6,800 nt of DNA from Bacteroidota bacterium (GTDB lineage Bacteria; Bacteroidota; Kryptoniia; Kryptoniales; JAKASW01). The notes under the pieces are model-generated. The model saw only the letters and a list, made by a program, of their open reading frames with translations, was not told the DNA's origin and ran no database searches. Shown one piece after another: positions 1 to 6,458 of this stretch. The translations under genes were made by a program, and so were the position numbers. Location of the stretch: contig JAJYOS010000358.1 in the NCBI GenBank assembly GCA_021796055.1, forward strand, positions 1-6,800, written 5' to 3'. The stretch's first letter is position 1; each line of letters begins with the position of its first letter.

Positions 1-1
1 A

Positions 2-64
2 AATCATCATTTCGGCGGACTGTACGTTGCGCTCAGCAAATCTAACCGGGCGATGATCAAATGA
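2..64 (+). CDS. Possible 3' end of a gene entering from the left edge
   Basis: One frame is open from the window edge and ends at TGA (62-64). Its last 20 residues read NHHFGGLYVALSKSNRAMIK, which has the composition of a normal protein C-terminus, whereas the other two forward frames look less protein-like. Twenty open codons can easily occur by chance, and I recognise no family from this tail. A weak stem with no T-run follows at about 80-95, so no terminator supports the end. An overlapping ATG (61-63) begins a 92-codon frame, but that frame runs through structured DNA and has no credible protein character. Confidence 0.25.
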   Translation, partial: NHHFGGLYVALSKSNRAMIK

Positions 65-167
65 GAGAAAATCGAAAGCAGGTTCTCAGAGACCTAGCGG
101 GGCGCACATGCCATCACGCAGTAATCTGCTTTTATGTCGCTACCCGGGCGCAGCGGCATCTGGCGAA

Positions 168-232
168 ATGCGATACAACCCAAATAGGATGCATTAAACC
201 CCCGCTTCGCCAACGGGCGTTGTGTATGCGAT
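168..232 (+). repeat. Hairpin flanked by direct repeats, partly attC-like
   Basis: The 7-bp word ATGCGAT occurs at 168-174 and again at 226-232. Between the copies lies a stem: AACCCCCG (197-204) pairs with CGGGCGTT (214-221), seven of eight positions, around a 9-nt loop. The strand also carries ATACAAC (173-179) and GTTGTGT (219-225). Each is one base away from the integron attC outer boxes (RYYYAAC and GTTRRRY), and the two are complementary apart from one T/G wobble. The inner L boxes of a true attC are not evident, so this is a degenerate attC-like site or simply a hairpin. No integrase or cassette is visible. Confidence 0.3.
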
Positions 233-309
233 GGTCAAATAATCCGTTGTCCGGCTATCCAGTTGTGGCCGGCCTGCCCGCTCCGGAAATCGGTTATATT
301 CCAGGGCGA

Positions 310-323
310 ATTGATCGATCAAT
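310..323. repeat. 14-bp perfect palindrome
   Basis: ATTGATCGATCAAT is its own reverse complement. With one bulged A the symmetry extends to CG on both sides (307-325). It lies about 100 bp beyond the stop codon of the M1 peptidase and has no T-run, so it is not a standard terminator. It could be a regulator site or chance. Confidence 0.35.
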
Positions 324-419
324 CGCGCGCCTTTGCTGAAGCTAAGACGGGCACGCAACACTCCACGACTACGTTGAGGCTTCGTCGTTCAGGCGCTATT
401 CCACCTTCTCCCGGATGCC

Positions 420-2390
420 TTACTTCCCCGTCCAGACATTGTTCGACGGATTAACATCCGGAAGGACCTTGTTCGGATCGACGATCACGGAATCGATTGG
501 AGTTGTGGAGCCATAGAAGAAAGTGAACGCTCCGCCTCTCTCCCAAATTTCTACAGGAAGGTTAACCGTTCCCGTTCTGCCGTTAGATTCCTTCACCTCA
601 ACCGTGGCGGGCATAACCATCTGATCGTTGTTTCCGAGCGTGATTAGAGCACCTTTGGCGGGATCGCCGTCAACGTAGCGCACGCTGTCGACTGCCTGGT
701 CGAGTTTGTAATTCTTCACGAACCAACCCTTCCAGAACCAGTTGAGGTTCTCGCCCGCCGCATCGTTCATCGTCCTGAAGAAATCTTCCGGAGTCGGATG
801 CTTGAAGGCCCACCTCTTTATGTAAGTCCTGAAAGCGAAGTCGAACCTGTCATGCCCGAGCACGTACTCCCGCAGCATGTAAAGTCCGAGCGCAGTTTTG
901 TAATACTCAAGTGTATGAGTGTACCGGCCGGGGATGGCATCGGCGTACGAGATTATCGACTGTGATTCCGGGTTGAGGAGATAGGGCACTATATCGCGCG
1001 CGGGGTTCTTGCCCGCGGGGTCGAATTCGCCGTCGCGCTTCGGGGCATATTCGCCATGATTGAATTCGTCCGAAGCATAAATGTCGATGAAAGTATTGAA
1101 ACCCTCGTCCATCCACCCGTTCGCCCTCTCGTTCGAGCCGACGATCATAGGAAACCAGTTATGACCCAGTTCGTGCGCGGTAACATACCATAGAACCTTC
1201 CTATACATCTTCCACCAGCAGAAGACTATTCCCGGGTACTCCATTCCCCCGACAGGTCCGGCGACATTGATCGCGGCGGGATAGGGATACTCGTACCAGT
1301 CTTTCGAAAATATCTCGATGCTTGCCTTGACGTACTCGGTCGAGCGCCCCCACGACGAATCGGCTGAGCTCTCGATCGGATACACGGATTCGGCCAGTGA
1401 CTCTTTCCCGCCCGGAAGGTTTATTCTCGCCGCGTCCCAGATGAAAGCGCGGGAACATGCCCAGACCGCGTCGCGAGCGTTATCCATCCTGAAATGCCAG
1501 GTAAGCATCCCGTGCTCCGTCGGCCGCGTCGCGGGCTTAGCGACCTCATCCGGAGAAATAATGTAGACTCGCTTGTCGCTCTTGTGCGCCTCATCGATTC
1601 TTTGAACTTCTTTTGCCGTCAGAACTTCCTTCGGGTTCAGCAGCACACCTGAGCCGACGACAATCTGGTCCGCCGGAACCGTCACGCTGTAGTCGAAGTC
1701 GCCGTAGTCGCAATAAAACTCTCCCGCGCCGAGGAACGGAAGGTTGTTCCACCCGTTGACCTCGTCGAAGACTTCCATTCGGGGATACCACTGCGCGATA
1801 TCATATATCGCCCCGTTCTCAGTGTACATCCAGCCGGTCCTTCCATATCCCAATGGCGGAATCACAAAAGAATACTCGATGATTATTCCGAGCTTGCCGC
1901 CTTTCGCCTTGATCGGTTCACGGAGACGGATCTGCATTCTCGTGTCGTTGATTATGTAATTTGCCGCCGATGTTTTCCCCGCCTGATCAACCTTCACCGA
2001 GATTATGCTGTCGCCGCCGTAGAAATTTCTCGGACCATTGCCTGCCGTCAGGACACCGCGCGAATCCTTGCTGAGCTGATTCTGTTCAACCTGGAGCCAG
2101 ACATACGAAAGCTGGTGCGGGCTGTTGTTCGTGTAATTTATTTCGACCTTTCCGTTTATCATTTTAGCAGCGGTGTCCAGGGTAGCGGCTATTTTGTAGT
2201 CGGCGCGGTTCTGCCAGTACTCCGGTCCCGGAGCGCCGTTGGCGCCGCGGTAGACCGTCCCGCCGTTCGCGTCGAAATTAGGGTCGAACGATTTGTGCGG
2301 GTCATAGCCCGATTTTGGCTGCGACATTGCGGCAGATGCCAGCATGGATACGGCCGCAAAGAACAGAGAGATGCGATGCGTTGACTTCAT
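420..2390 (-). CDS. Secreted M1-family zinc metallopeptidase
   Basis: This 656-residue protein is an M1 (gluzincin) peptidase, expected to remove N-terminal residues from peptides outside the cytoplasm. The zinc site is complete: HELGH at 406-410 and Glu429 after exactly 18 residues, in the context NGWMDEGF. The exopeptidase motif appears as GGMEYPG (381-387), a common variant of GXMEN. Tyr496 or Tyr497 is positioned to be the transition-state tyrosine. An N-terminal beta-sandwich domain (about 60-300) carries YDIAQWYPR, typical of the Bacteroidota-type members. Residues 1-23 form a signal peptide (positive MKSTHR, hydrophobic core, Ala/Ser-rich end before QPKSG); no lipobox Cys is present, so signal peptidase I is expected. 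The end ([16 protein letters not shown]) resembles family members and no type IX sorting domain follows. The ATG is supported by AAAAAAGG 8 nt upstream (2399-2406). It is monocistronic here and divergent from the phosphatase gene. Substrate preference cannot be read from sequence. Confidence 0.95.
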   Translation of the reverse strand: MKSTHRISLFFAAVSMLASAAMSQPKSGYDPHKSFDPNFDANGGTVYRGANGAPGPEYWQNRADYKIAATLDTAAKMINGKVEINYTNNSPHQLSYVWLQVEQNQLSKDSRGVLTAGNGPRNFYGGDSIISVKVDQAGKTSAANYIINDTRMQIRLREPIKAKGGKLGIIIEYSFVIPPLGYGRTGWMYTENGAIYDIAQWYPRMEVFDEVNGWNNLPFLGAGEFYCDYGDFDYSVTVPADQIVVGSGVLLNPKEVLTAKEVQRIDEAHKSDKRVYIISPDEVAKPATRPTEHGMLTWHFRMDNARDAVWACSRAFIWDAARINLPGGKESLAESVYPIESSADSSWGRSTEYVKASIEIFSKDWYEYPYPAAINVAGPVGGMEYPGIVFCWWKMYRKVLWYVTAHELGHNWFPMIVGSNERANGWMDEGFNTFIDIYASDEFNHGEYAPKRDGEFDPAGKNPARDIVPYLLNPESQSIISYADAIPGRYTHTLEYYKTALGLYMLREYVLGHDRFDFAFRTYIKRWAFKHPTPEDFFRTMNDAAGENLNWFWKGWFVKNYKLDQAVDSVRYVDGDPAKGALITLGNNDQMVMPATVEVKESNGRTGTVNLPVEIWERGGAFTFFYGSTTPIDSVIVDPNKVLPDVNPSNNVWTGK

Positions 2391-2622
2391 TTAACCGACC
2401 TTTTTTGTTTTGGCATGATATATCTCAAATGGGCGGGAGAAAAAGAGCAACTTTATTCCGTCATTACGTATTTTAGAATATGAACGTCATGTCGTTTAAT
2501 CTGTGCGATTCCGGTGTCAAAATATACCTTCGATCCGGCGTAAAGGCAAAATCCCGATGGATAACAGAGGCGATGAACTGTAATTTGGATTCATTATCAA
2601 CCCGTACTAAATTCAGCAGGCT
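2391..2622. promoter_or_regulatory. Divergent intergenic region
   Basis: This 232-bp gap separates the divergent starts of the M1 peptidase and the membrane phosphatase, so promoters for both should lie within it. AT-rich words occur (GATATATCATG on the - strand near 2411-2423 and TTTTAGAATATG on the + strand near 2471-2482), but no pair of -35 and -10 boxes has convincing spacing, and no clear Bacteroidota-type TTTG/TAnnTTTG pair is seen. CGTCAT occurs twice in the same orientation (2459-2464 and 2485-2490), 26 bp apart, a spacing compatible with a factor binding two helical turns apart. The only ribosome binding sequence before the + strand gene is a weak AGCAGG two bases from the ATG. Confidence 0.4.
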
Positions 2623-5070
2623 ATGAAAAATAAAAGATCGGCTATCGTACTTGCCGCGGCCGCAATAGCCGGCCTCGTTGTTTTCATCGCTCTCATACCA
2701 CGTTATTCACTTTTCTATTCCATCGACAGCAAACTCGACCGTGCGCAGGCAATAACGATGTCTAGGGACATCGCCTCCAAAATCGGCGCAAACCTTCCTG
2801 ACAACCTCACGCAAAACACGACTTTCAGAACAGACGCGGTCTCACTCGGTTACTTAAAATCGAAAGTCGGGATCCGGGAAACCAATAACCTGGTGAGAAC
2901 GGATTCCATCCCGCTCAATTACTGGGACGTCACCTGGTTCGACGCGTCCGAACAGTCGACGCTCGGGACGAAACTGGAAGTGCAAATCTCCGCGGGAGGA
3001 AGACTCTCAAGGTTCACGCGGCACATCCCCGACACAGCCGCCGGCCCGTCGCTGCAGGAAGCGGAAGCGTTGACTGTGTTCCATGATTTCTGGAACAGCC
3101 ACGGACTTTCCAGGCTGATGGGTGTCGACCCGTCATCGTGGAAGATGAGAAGCTCGGAACCGATCAAGCTGGATCACAGACAGGACTGGTCTCTCACTCT
3201 CGTGAAGGACAGCGTGGTCCTCACGGGTTTGAAGGAGGAGCTCAGAGTTCGAATTTACGGTGACCAGATCATTTCCGCCGGCCTTTCATTCCATCCGCCC
3301 GACCAATTTACGACCGCGTACACCGCCAAGGCCTCGCCGTTCATCTTCCTGACGTTCTCTTCATGGATCGTGATCTTCGTCCTCTTCGCGATCGGGCTGG
3401 TTATTTTCCTGAAGCGCTACAACGAGGGAGAAGCGGGGATCGGCTCGGCGCTTCTTGTCGCGGGGACCTATTACCTTGCGGCAGTAATTGCCGCACTCCT
3501 CTCTTTCCCTTCGGTTGGATCGGGGGTAATGATCGGCGACATGAATACTTTTTACAGGAATCTTGTCATGGGAGCCGCCTTCATCCTTCTCTGGTTCCCG
3601 CTGTACTCGATACTGACTTTCTCATCGTGGGGTATCGGTGAGTCTTCGGCACGCGCGATATGGCCGGAGAAGCTATTCACATTCGATGCGGCTTCACACT
3701 TCAGGTTTTTCAACGACAGGTTCGGAGCATCCACGCTGCGCGGCTATGCCTTCGGCGGGATCCTGCTCGGCATTTATGCGGCGGCACACCCCCTTCTTCA
3801 CATCAGCAGTATCGTGGTTTCAATCGGCGGGACAGCCACCATGCTGGACTCATACGTACCGTCCGTCGCGACTCTTGCCAGCTCATTTGCAATAGCACTA
3901 TTCAGCGAAACCTTCTACAGATTCGGTTTGCTTTCCTACTTCGGCAAGAGGAAGCTCGTGAAAGGGATGGCGGTCTCCGCGATTCTCTTCATTCCTTCGA
4001 TGTTTTACCCGCTGCCATACGGTGATTACAGCGTATTGCAGCACACCTTCATAGCCATTGCTCTCTCAGGTGCTCTGATATTTCTATTCCTGAAATACGA
4101 TTTCGTCACGACACTTGTCGCGAGCGCGATCTTCTGCTCGGCGCAGGGACTCATCCCGATCTTCAATTCGTCAAACTCTTACATGGCGACAAACTCCGTC
4201 ATATCGTCAATCATTCTTCTCCTCCCCATCGCGGTGTCGCTCGTGGCGCTCTGGAGGAAACAGGCGTTTGAGCTTACGGTCGATCTGATGCCCGTCCATA
4301 TCCGCCGCATAAGCGAGAGAGAACGGATGTCACGCGAGCTCGAAATCGCCAAGAACGTGCAGAACAACCTGCTCCCGAAGTCGACTCCCTCGGTGCCCTC
4401 TCTGGAATTCGGGGGAATATGCATTCCGGCACTCGAGGTCGGCGGAGATTACTACGACTTCGTCCAGATGCAGAGCGGACTAATAGGTACCGCAATCGCC
4501 GACGTCTCAGGCAAGGGATTGCCGGCCGCGATTTATATGACATTGACAAAGGGCGCGCTTCTGGGATCAGCCGAGGACCAGCCGTCACCGAGAAAAGTTC
4601 TGAGCAAGATAAACCAGATTGTATACCGCTCGATTTCGCGCGGGACTTTCATCAGCATGATCTACGCGGTTATCGACACAAAGACGAACAGGGTGAAATT
4701 CTCGCGCGCCGGTCACAACCCGCTCGCCCTGTTCTCATCCGATTCGACATCGGCGAAGCTGTTCACTCCGAACGGCCTCGCGCTCGGCCTCGACGACGGG
4801 GACAAGTTCGACGCCACCCTCGAGGAAATGGAGATCACCCTTAAGCCTGGCGACGCGCTCGTGTTTTATACGGATGGCTTTACTGAGGCGATGGATTCGG
4901 AGGCTAACGAGTTCGGCGAGGAGAGGCTCGTCGAGCTAATCGAGGCTACGCGACAGCTTCCGGTGAAACAGATGATCGAGAAGATAGACGCCGGAGTCAG
5001 GAAGTTCGTCGGAGTCGCTCCGCAGCACGACGATATGACGATGGTGGTGATCAAGGTGAAAGCGGATTGA
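2623..5070 (+). CDS. Membrane sensor phosphatase: CPBP-like module fused to SpoIIE/PP2C domain
   Basis: The 815-residue protein has three parts. Residues 7-29 form a membrane anchor, followed by an extracytoplasmic region (30-240) with two similar beta-rich units, each with a Trp strand and a later strand pair (101-131 and 189-223), reminiscent of PepSY-type folds. Residues 243-545 hold about eight further membrane segments. Their core resembles a CPBP (Abi/Rce1-like) protease, but the EExxxR motif reads SETFYR (428-433) and no His occurs in the helices expected to supply the two catalytic histidines (449-463 and 494-514), so proteolysis is unlikely. A linker helix (about 550-586, ending AKNVQNNLLP) leads into a complete SpoIIE/RsbU-type PP2C domain: GGDYYDF (Asp609, Asp612), ADVSGKG (Asp627), SRAGHNP, YTDGFTEAMD (Asp751) and QHDDMT (Asp803, Asp804). 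Known relatives dephosphorylate STAS anti-anti-sigma proteins in partner-switching cascades; that target is inferred, as no STAS or anti-sigma gene lies in view. The start follows only a weak AGCAGG. The gene converges on the HisN-type gene. Confidence 0.9.
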   Translation: MKNKRSAIVLAAAAIAGLVVFIALIPRYSLFYSIDSKLDRAQAITMSRDIASKIGANLPDNLTQNTTFRTDAVSLGYLKSKVGIRETNNLVRTDSIPLNYWDVTWFDASEQSTLGTKLEVQISAGGRLSRFTRHIPDTAAGPSLQEAEALTVFHDFWNSHGLSRLMGVDPSSWKMRSSEPIKLDHRQDWSLTLVKDSVVLTGLKEELRVRIYGDQIISAGLSFHPPDQFTTAYTAKASPFIFLTFSSWIVIFVLFAIGLVIFLKRYNEGEAGIGSALLVAGTYYLAAVIAALLSFPSVGSGVMIGDMNTFYRNLVMGAAFILLWFPLYSILTFSSWGIGESSARAIWPEKLFTFDAASHFRFFNDRFGASTLRGYAFGGILLGIYAAAHPLLHISSIVVSIGGTATMLDSYVPSVATLASSFAIALFSETFYRFGLLSYFGKRKLVKGMAVSAILFIPSMFYPLPYGDYSVLQHTFIAIALSGALIFLFLKYDFVTTLVASAIFCSAQGLIPIFNSSNSYMATNSVISSIILLLPIAVSLVALWRKQAFELTVDLMPVHIRRISERERMSRELEIAKNVQNNLLPKSTPSVPSLEFGGICIPALEVGGDYYDFVQMQSGLIGTAIADVSGKGLPAAIYMTLTKGALLGSAEDQPSPRKVLSKINQIVYRSISRGTFISMIYAVIDTKTNRVKFSRAGHNPLALFSSDSTSAKLFTPNGLALGLDDGDKFDATLEEMEITLKPGDALVFYTDGFTEAMDSEANEFGEERLVELIEATRQLPVKQMIEKIDAGVRKFVGVAPQHDDMTMVVIKVKAD

Positions 5071-5120
5071 CCGCCGGAAATTTCGCCTGACTCCGCGCCA
5101 AGAGAAGTTAGCTCAAACCC
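5071..5120. other. Short convergent intergenic gap
   Basis: Fifty bases separate the stop codons of the membrane phosphatase (+) and the HisN-type gene (-). GAAATTTC (5077-5084) is a small palindrome, but no GC-rich stem with a T-run is seen for either direction, so termination may be factor-dependent or occur inside the opposing gene. Confidence 0.4.
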
Positions 5121-5888
5121 TCAGAGAGAAAATTTCTTCAGTATCGCCTCGTGCATACACGGGTTCCCAGCAAGTCCCGTGCGGTTGTAAATAGTGGGAT
5201 TCCCCTCGAAGTCGGTGAAGACTCCGCCCGCCTCTTCTATTATCGGCTTGATCGCGGCGACATCCCACGGACTCACGATCGGGTCGATCATCGCCTCGGC
5301 CTGGCCGTCGGCAACAAAAGTGTATCCGAAACAGTCGCCGAAACCACGATCGTGATAAGATGATTTTATAATGTCCAGGAATGCTCTCTCGTATTTCGTC
5401 CCGACGAAATAGCTCAGCCCTCCGAAAACTACCGTGGACTTCTCAAGCTCCGCCAGCTTGCTCACTTTTATTCGCCTGCCGTTGCAGAAGGCGCCGTGTC
5501 TCTTCGATGCGCAGTAGGTCTTTTTCAGCGCCGGCAGCGCCATGATACCGGCGACCATCTCGCCGTTATGTTCGAGTCCGCATAGCGTCCCCCAGTAGGG
5601 GATGCCTCGTGTGAAATTGCGTGTGCCGTCTATCGGATCTATTATCCACCGGAATTCACTTCCGGCGGAGCTATCTCCGAACTCTTCTCCATAAAATCCG
5701 TGTTCGGGAAATTTCTTCGAAAGCTCTCCAATCAGGAATTTCTCGCAGGACTTGTCGGCAATGGTGACCGGACTCCTGTCCGATTTATAATCGACCTTGA
5801 ACTTCGACCGAAAGTATTTAAGCGTGATACGTTCGGAAGATTTCACAACCTTCAGAGCGTATTCCAGTTCTTTAACGTATGATTTCAA
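5121..5888 (-). CDS. hisN: Inositol-monophosphatase-family protein, HisN-type histidinol-phosphatase
   Basis: This 255-residue protein is a complete member of the Mg-dependent inositol monophosphatase superfamily. Metal and substrate motifs are in order: KSDRSPVT (35-42) with Asp45, GEE (67-69), WIIDPIDGT (81-89, Asp84 and Asp87) and WDVAAIKPIIEEAGG (208-222, Asp209). The stretch TRNFTRGIPYWGTLCGL (89-105) after the DPIDGT motif resembles HisN, the IMPase-type histidinol-phosphatase that performs the penultimate step of histidine synthesis in actinobacteria and others; inositol-1-phosphatase or a related sugar phosphatase remains possible. No other his gene is nearby. The start is TTG (5888): it is the only usable start, because a TAA lies five codons upstream in frame and the next ATG is at codon 111, inside the fold. 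No Shine-Dalgarno sequence is visible before it. The upstream DNA is the inverted-repeat zone. Confidence 0.85.
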   Translation of the reverse strand: MKSYVKELEYALKVVKSSERITLKYFRSKFKVDYKSDRSPVTIADKSCEKFLIGELSKKFPEHGFYGEEFGDSSAGSEFRWIIDPIDGTRNFTRGIPYWGTLCGLEHNGEMVAGIMALPALKKTYCASKRHGAFCNGRRIKVSKLAELEKSTVVFGGLSYFVGTKYERAFLDIIKSSYHDRGFGDCFGYTFVADGQAEAMIDPIVSPWDVAAIKPIIEEAGGVFTDFEGNPTIYNRTGLAGNPCMHEAILKKFSL

Positions 5889-5910
5889 GTTCTTGGAGAG
5901 TTACCGTCTA

Positions 5911-6051
5911 AATGGAGAAAGCTCCAAAGATCAACTTCCAGGTCCCAGGCAAAAACAAAGCTCCAATTAGCAAAGAAGCAAAAACGGCATGTTAGAGATG
6001 GAACTCGATTTTTAGAACTTGTTTGGAGCTTGGTTTTTGGAACTTGGAGCT
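5911..6051. repeat. Nested inverted-repeat zone, AAGCTCCAA units
   Basis: AAGCTCCAA occurs at 5919-5927 and 5958-5966; its reverse complement occurs at 6023-6031 (all 9 bases) and 6044-6051 (8 bases). The two pairs are nested, giving a stem-within-stem. Shorter direct repeats of GAACT(T) lie at 6001, 6015 and 6039. Both arms also share a C/A-rich filler (aaaaac). The zone is more AT-rich than the flanking genes and sits between the small basic protein gene and the HisN-type gene. Read on the - strand the inner stem (9 bp) is followed by TGTTTTTG, and read on the + strand by GGTTTTTGG, so it could act as a terminator in either direction, although the loop is long (56 nt). A dispersed extragenic repeat element is the other explanation. 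Confidence 0.6.
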
Positions 6052-6054
6052 CAG

Positions 6055-6171
6055 CTACTGACCTGATGCTTTCGCCTTGTTTGCTGCGGCGCGACGCGCT
6101 TTCGCCTTAGCTTTTATACTATCTACTCTCTTATGATGCTTCTTCCTGACGACCTTAGTCTTCTTGTTCAT
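6055..6171 (-). CDS. Very small Lys/Arg-rich basic protein
   Basis: A 38-codon gene starts at ATG (6171) behind a textbook ribosome binding site, AAGGAG at 6177-6182, five bases upstream, the best in the window. The product begins MNKKTKVVRKKHHKRVDSIK and continues with Ala/Lys/Arg-rich helix-forming sequence ending in KASGQ. It has 11 Lys, 4 Arg and 2 His against a single Asp, so it is extremely basic and should bind RNA or DNA; the Ala/Lys C-terminal half would form a charged helix. I recognise no named family; small ribosome-associated or nucleoid proteins look similar. It follows the zinc-ribbon gene by 43 bp on the same strand, suggesting one transcript, and is followed by the inverted-repeat zone, which may end that transcript. 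Confidence 0.75.
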   Translation of the reverse strand: MNKKTKVVRKKHHKRVDSIKAKAKARRAAANKAKASGQ

Positions 6172-6176
6172 CCAAG

Positions 6177-6182
6177 CTCCTT
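6177..6182 (-). promoter_or_regulatory. Ribosome binding site AAGGAG
   Basis: AAGGAG lies five bases before the ATG of the 38-residue basic protein. It stands out because other genes here have weak or no such site, and it is the main evidence that so short a frame is translated. Confidence 0.75.
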
Positions 6183-6214
6183 CTTAATTTTTGGGAATTG
6201 ATCTGCACTTCTGC

Positions 6215-6439
6215 TTACGGTTCGCTGCAAGAGTGAAAGAAACCGCACTTCGGACAGACATATCTGCACCGGAATGTTTCGAGCCTCGTCCCGCAATTAT
6301 CGCAATAGTTCCAGTACTCGTTGTCGGAAACGTCTATGGTCTTCGAAGCGTGCGTGAGTTCCGGCAAGTTGTCTCTCTTCGCTGATGAGGACTGTGGGAC
6401 GACGCCCTTCTCTGATTCCATGCGCATCAATTTTAACAA
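6215..6439 (-). CDS. Small zinc-ribbon protein
   Basis: The C-terminal half is a compact zinc ribbon: CDNC (Cys46-Cys49) and CPKC (Cys62-Cys65) separated by 12 residues, with extra Cys58, His69 and Cys71 in a tail ending HSCSEP. Tiny ribbon proteins of this kind are generally nucleic-acid or protein-binding; the exact role is unknown. The first ~35 residues are polar and probably disordered. The start is unsure. The coordinates use TTG at 6439; in-frame ATGs follow at 6427 and 6421, and a TTG at 6367 is preceded by AGAGAG and would give a 50-residue protein that is almost only ribbon. A sigma70-like promoter ends at 6430, which would place transcription start near 6421-6424 and argues against the longest form. 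The stop lies 43 bp before the basic-protein gene. Confidence 0.7.
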   Translation of the reverse strand: MLKLMRMESEKGVVPQSSSAKRDNLPELTHASKTIDVSDNEYWNYCDNCGTRLETFRCRYVCPKCGFFHSCSEP

Positions 6440-6458
6440 AGCGTGAAAGAAAATCCAA
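6430..6458 (-). promoter_or_regulatory. Candidate sigma70-type promoter for the zinc-ribbon gene
   Basis: On the - strand TTGGAT (6453-6458) and TAAAAT (6430-6435) are separated by exactly 17 bp. Each differs from the consensus (TTGACA, TATAAT) by two and one bases. Its predicted transcription start falls about 7 bases past the -10 box, at or next to the ATG at 6421, which would make the mRNA nearly leaderless or shift the start to TTG 6367. The match may be chance in an AT-rich patch. Confidence 0.35.

Larger units (their letters stand above)
65..419. other. Gene-free stretch left of the M1 peptidase
   Basis: I find no supportable gene here. Two forward frames (61-339 and 263-454) are open, but their translations are rich in Cys, Arg and Pro without any pattern of a folded protein, and the second runs into the C-terminus of the M1 peptidase on the other strand. 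The stretch holds a hairpin at 197-221 flanked by direct repeats and a perfect palindrome at 310-323. As the region downstream of the peptidase stop it would be expected to carry a terminator, but I see no stem followed by a T-run in the right orientation. Confidence 0.5.

Noticed and set aside
61..454. Forward open frames 61-339 and 263-454 as genes
   Set aside because: Translations are Cys/Arg/Pro-rich without fold-like pattern, no ribosome binding site, one spans the hairpin and the other overlaps the M1 peptidase end.
420..520. Type IX secretion sorting domain at the end of the M1 peptidase
   Set aside because: The last ~70 residues match the normal end of this peptidase type; no extra beta-sandwich domain or conserved C-terminal sorting motif follows.
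2391..2622. Specific promoters for the divergent pair
   Set aside because: Several AT-rich words fit one box, but none has a partner at proper spacing.
3363..4025. Overlapping open frames inside the membrane phosphatase gene
   Set aside because: They are shadows of the real frame, which has clear domains throughout; their translations are Arg-rich with no domain signature.
3900..4180. Active CPBP protease (Abi-type immunity or prenyl-protein processing)
   Set aside because: The first Glu of EExxxR is Ser428 and neither catalytic His is present, so enzymatic activity is not supported.
5071..5120. Bidirectional intrinsic terminator between the convergent genes
   Set aside because: Only the short GAAATTTC palindrome is present, without GC-rich stem or T-run.
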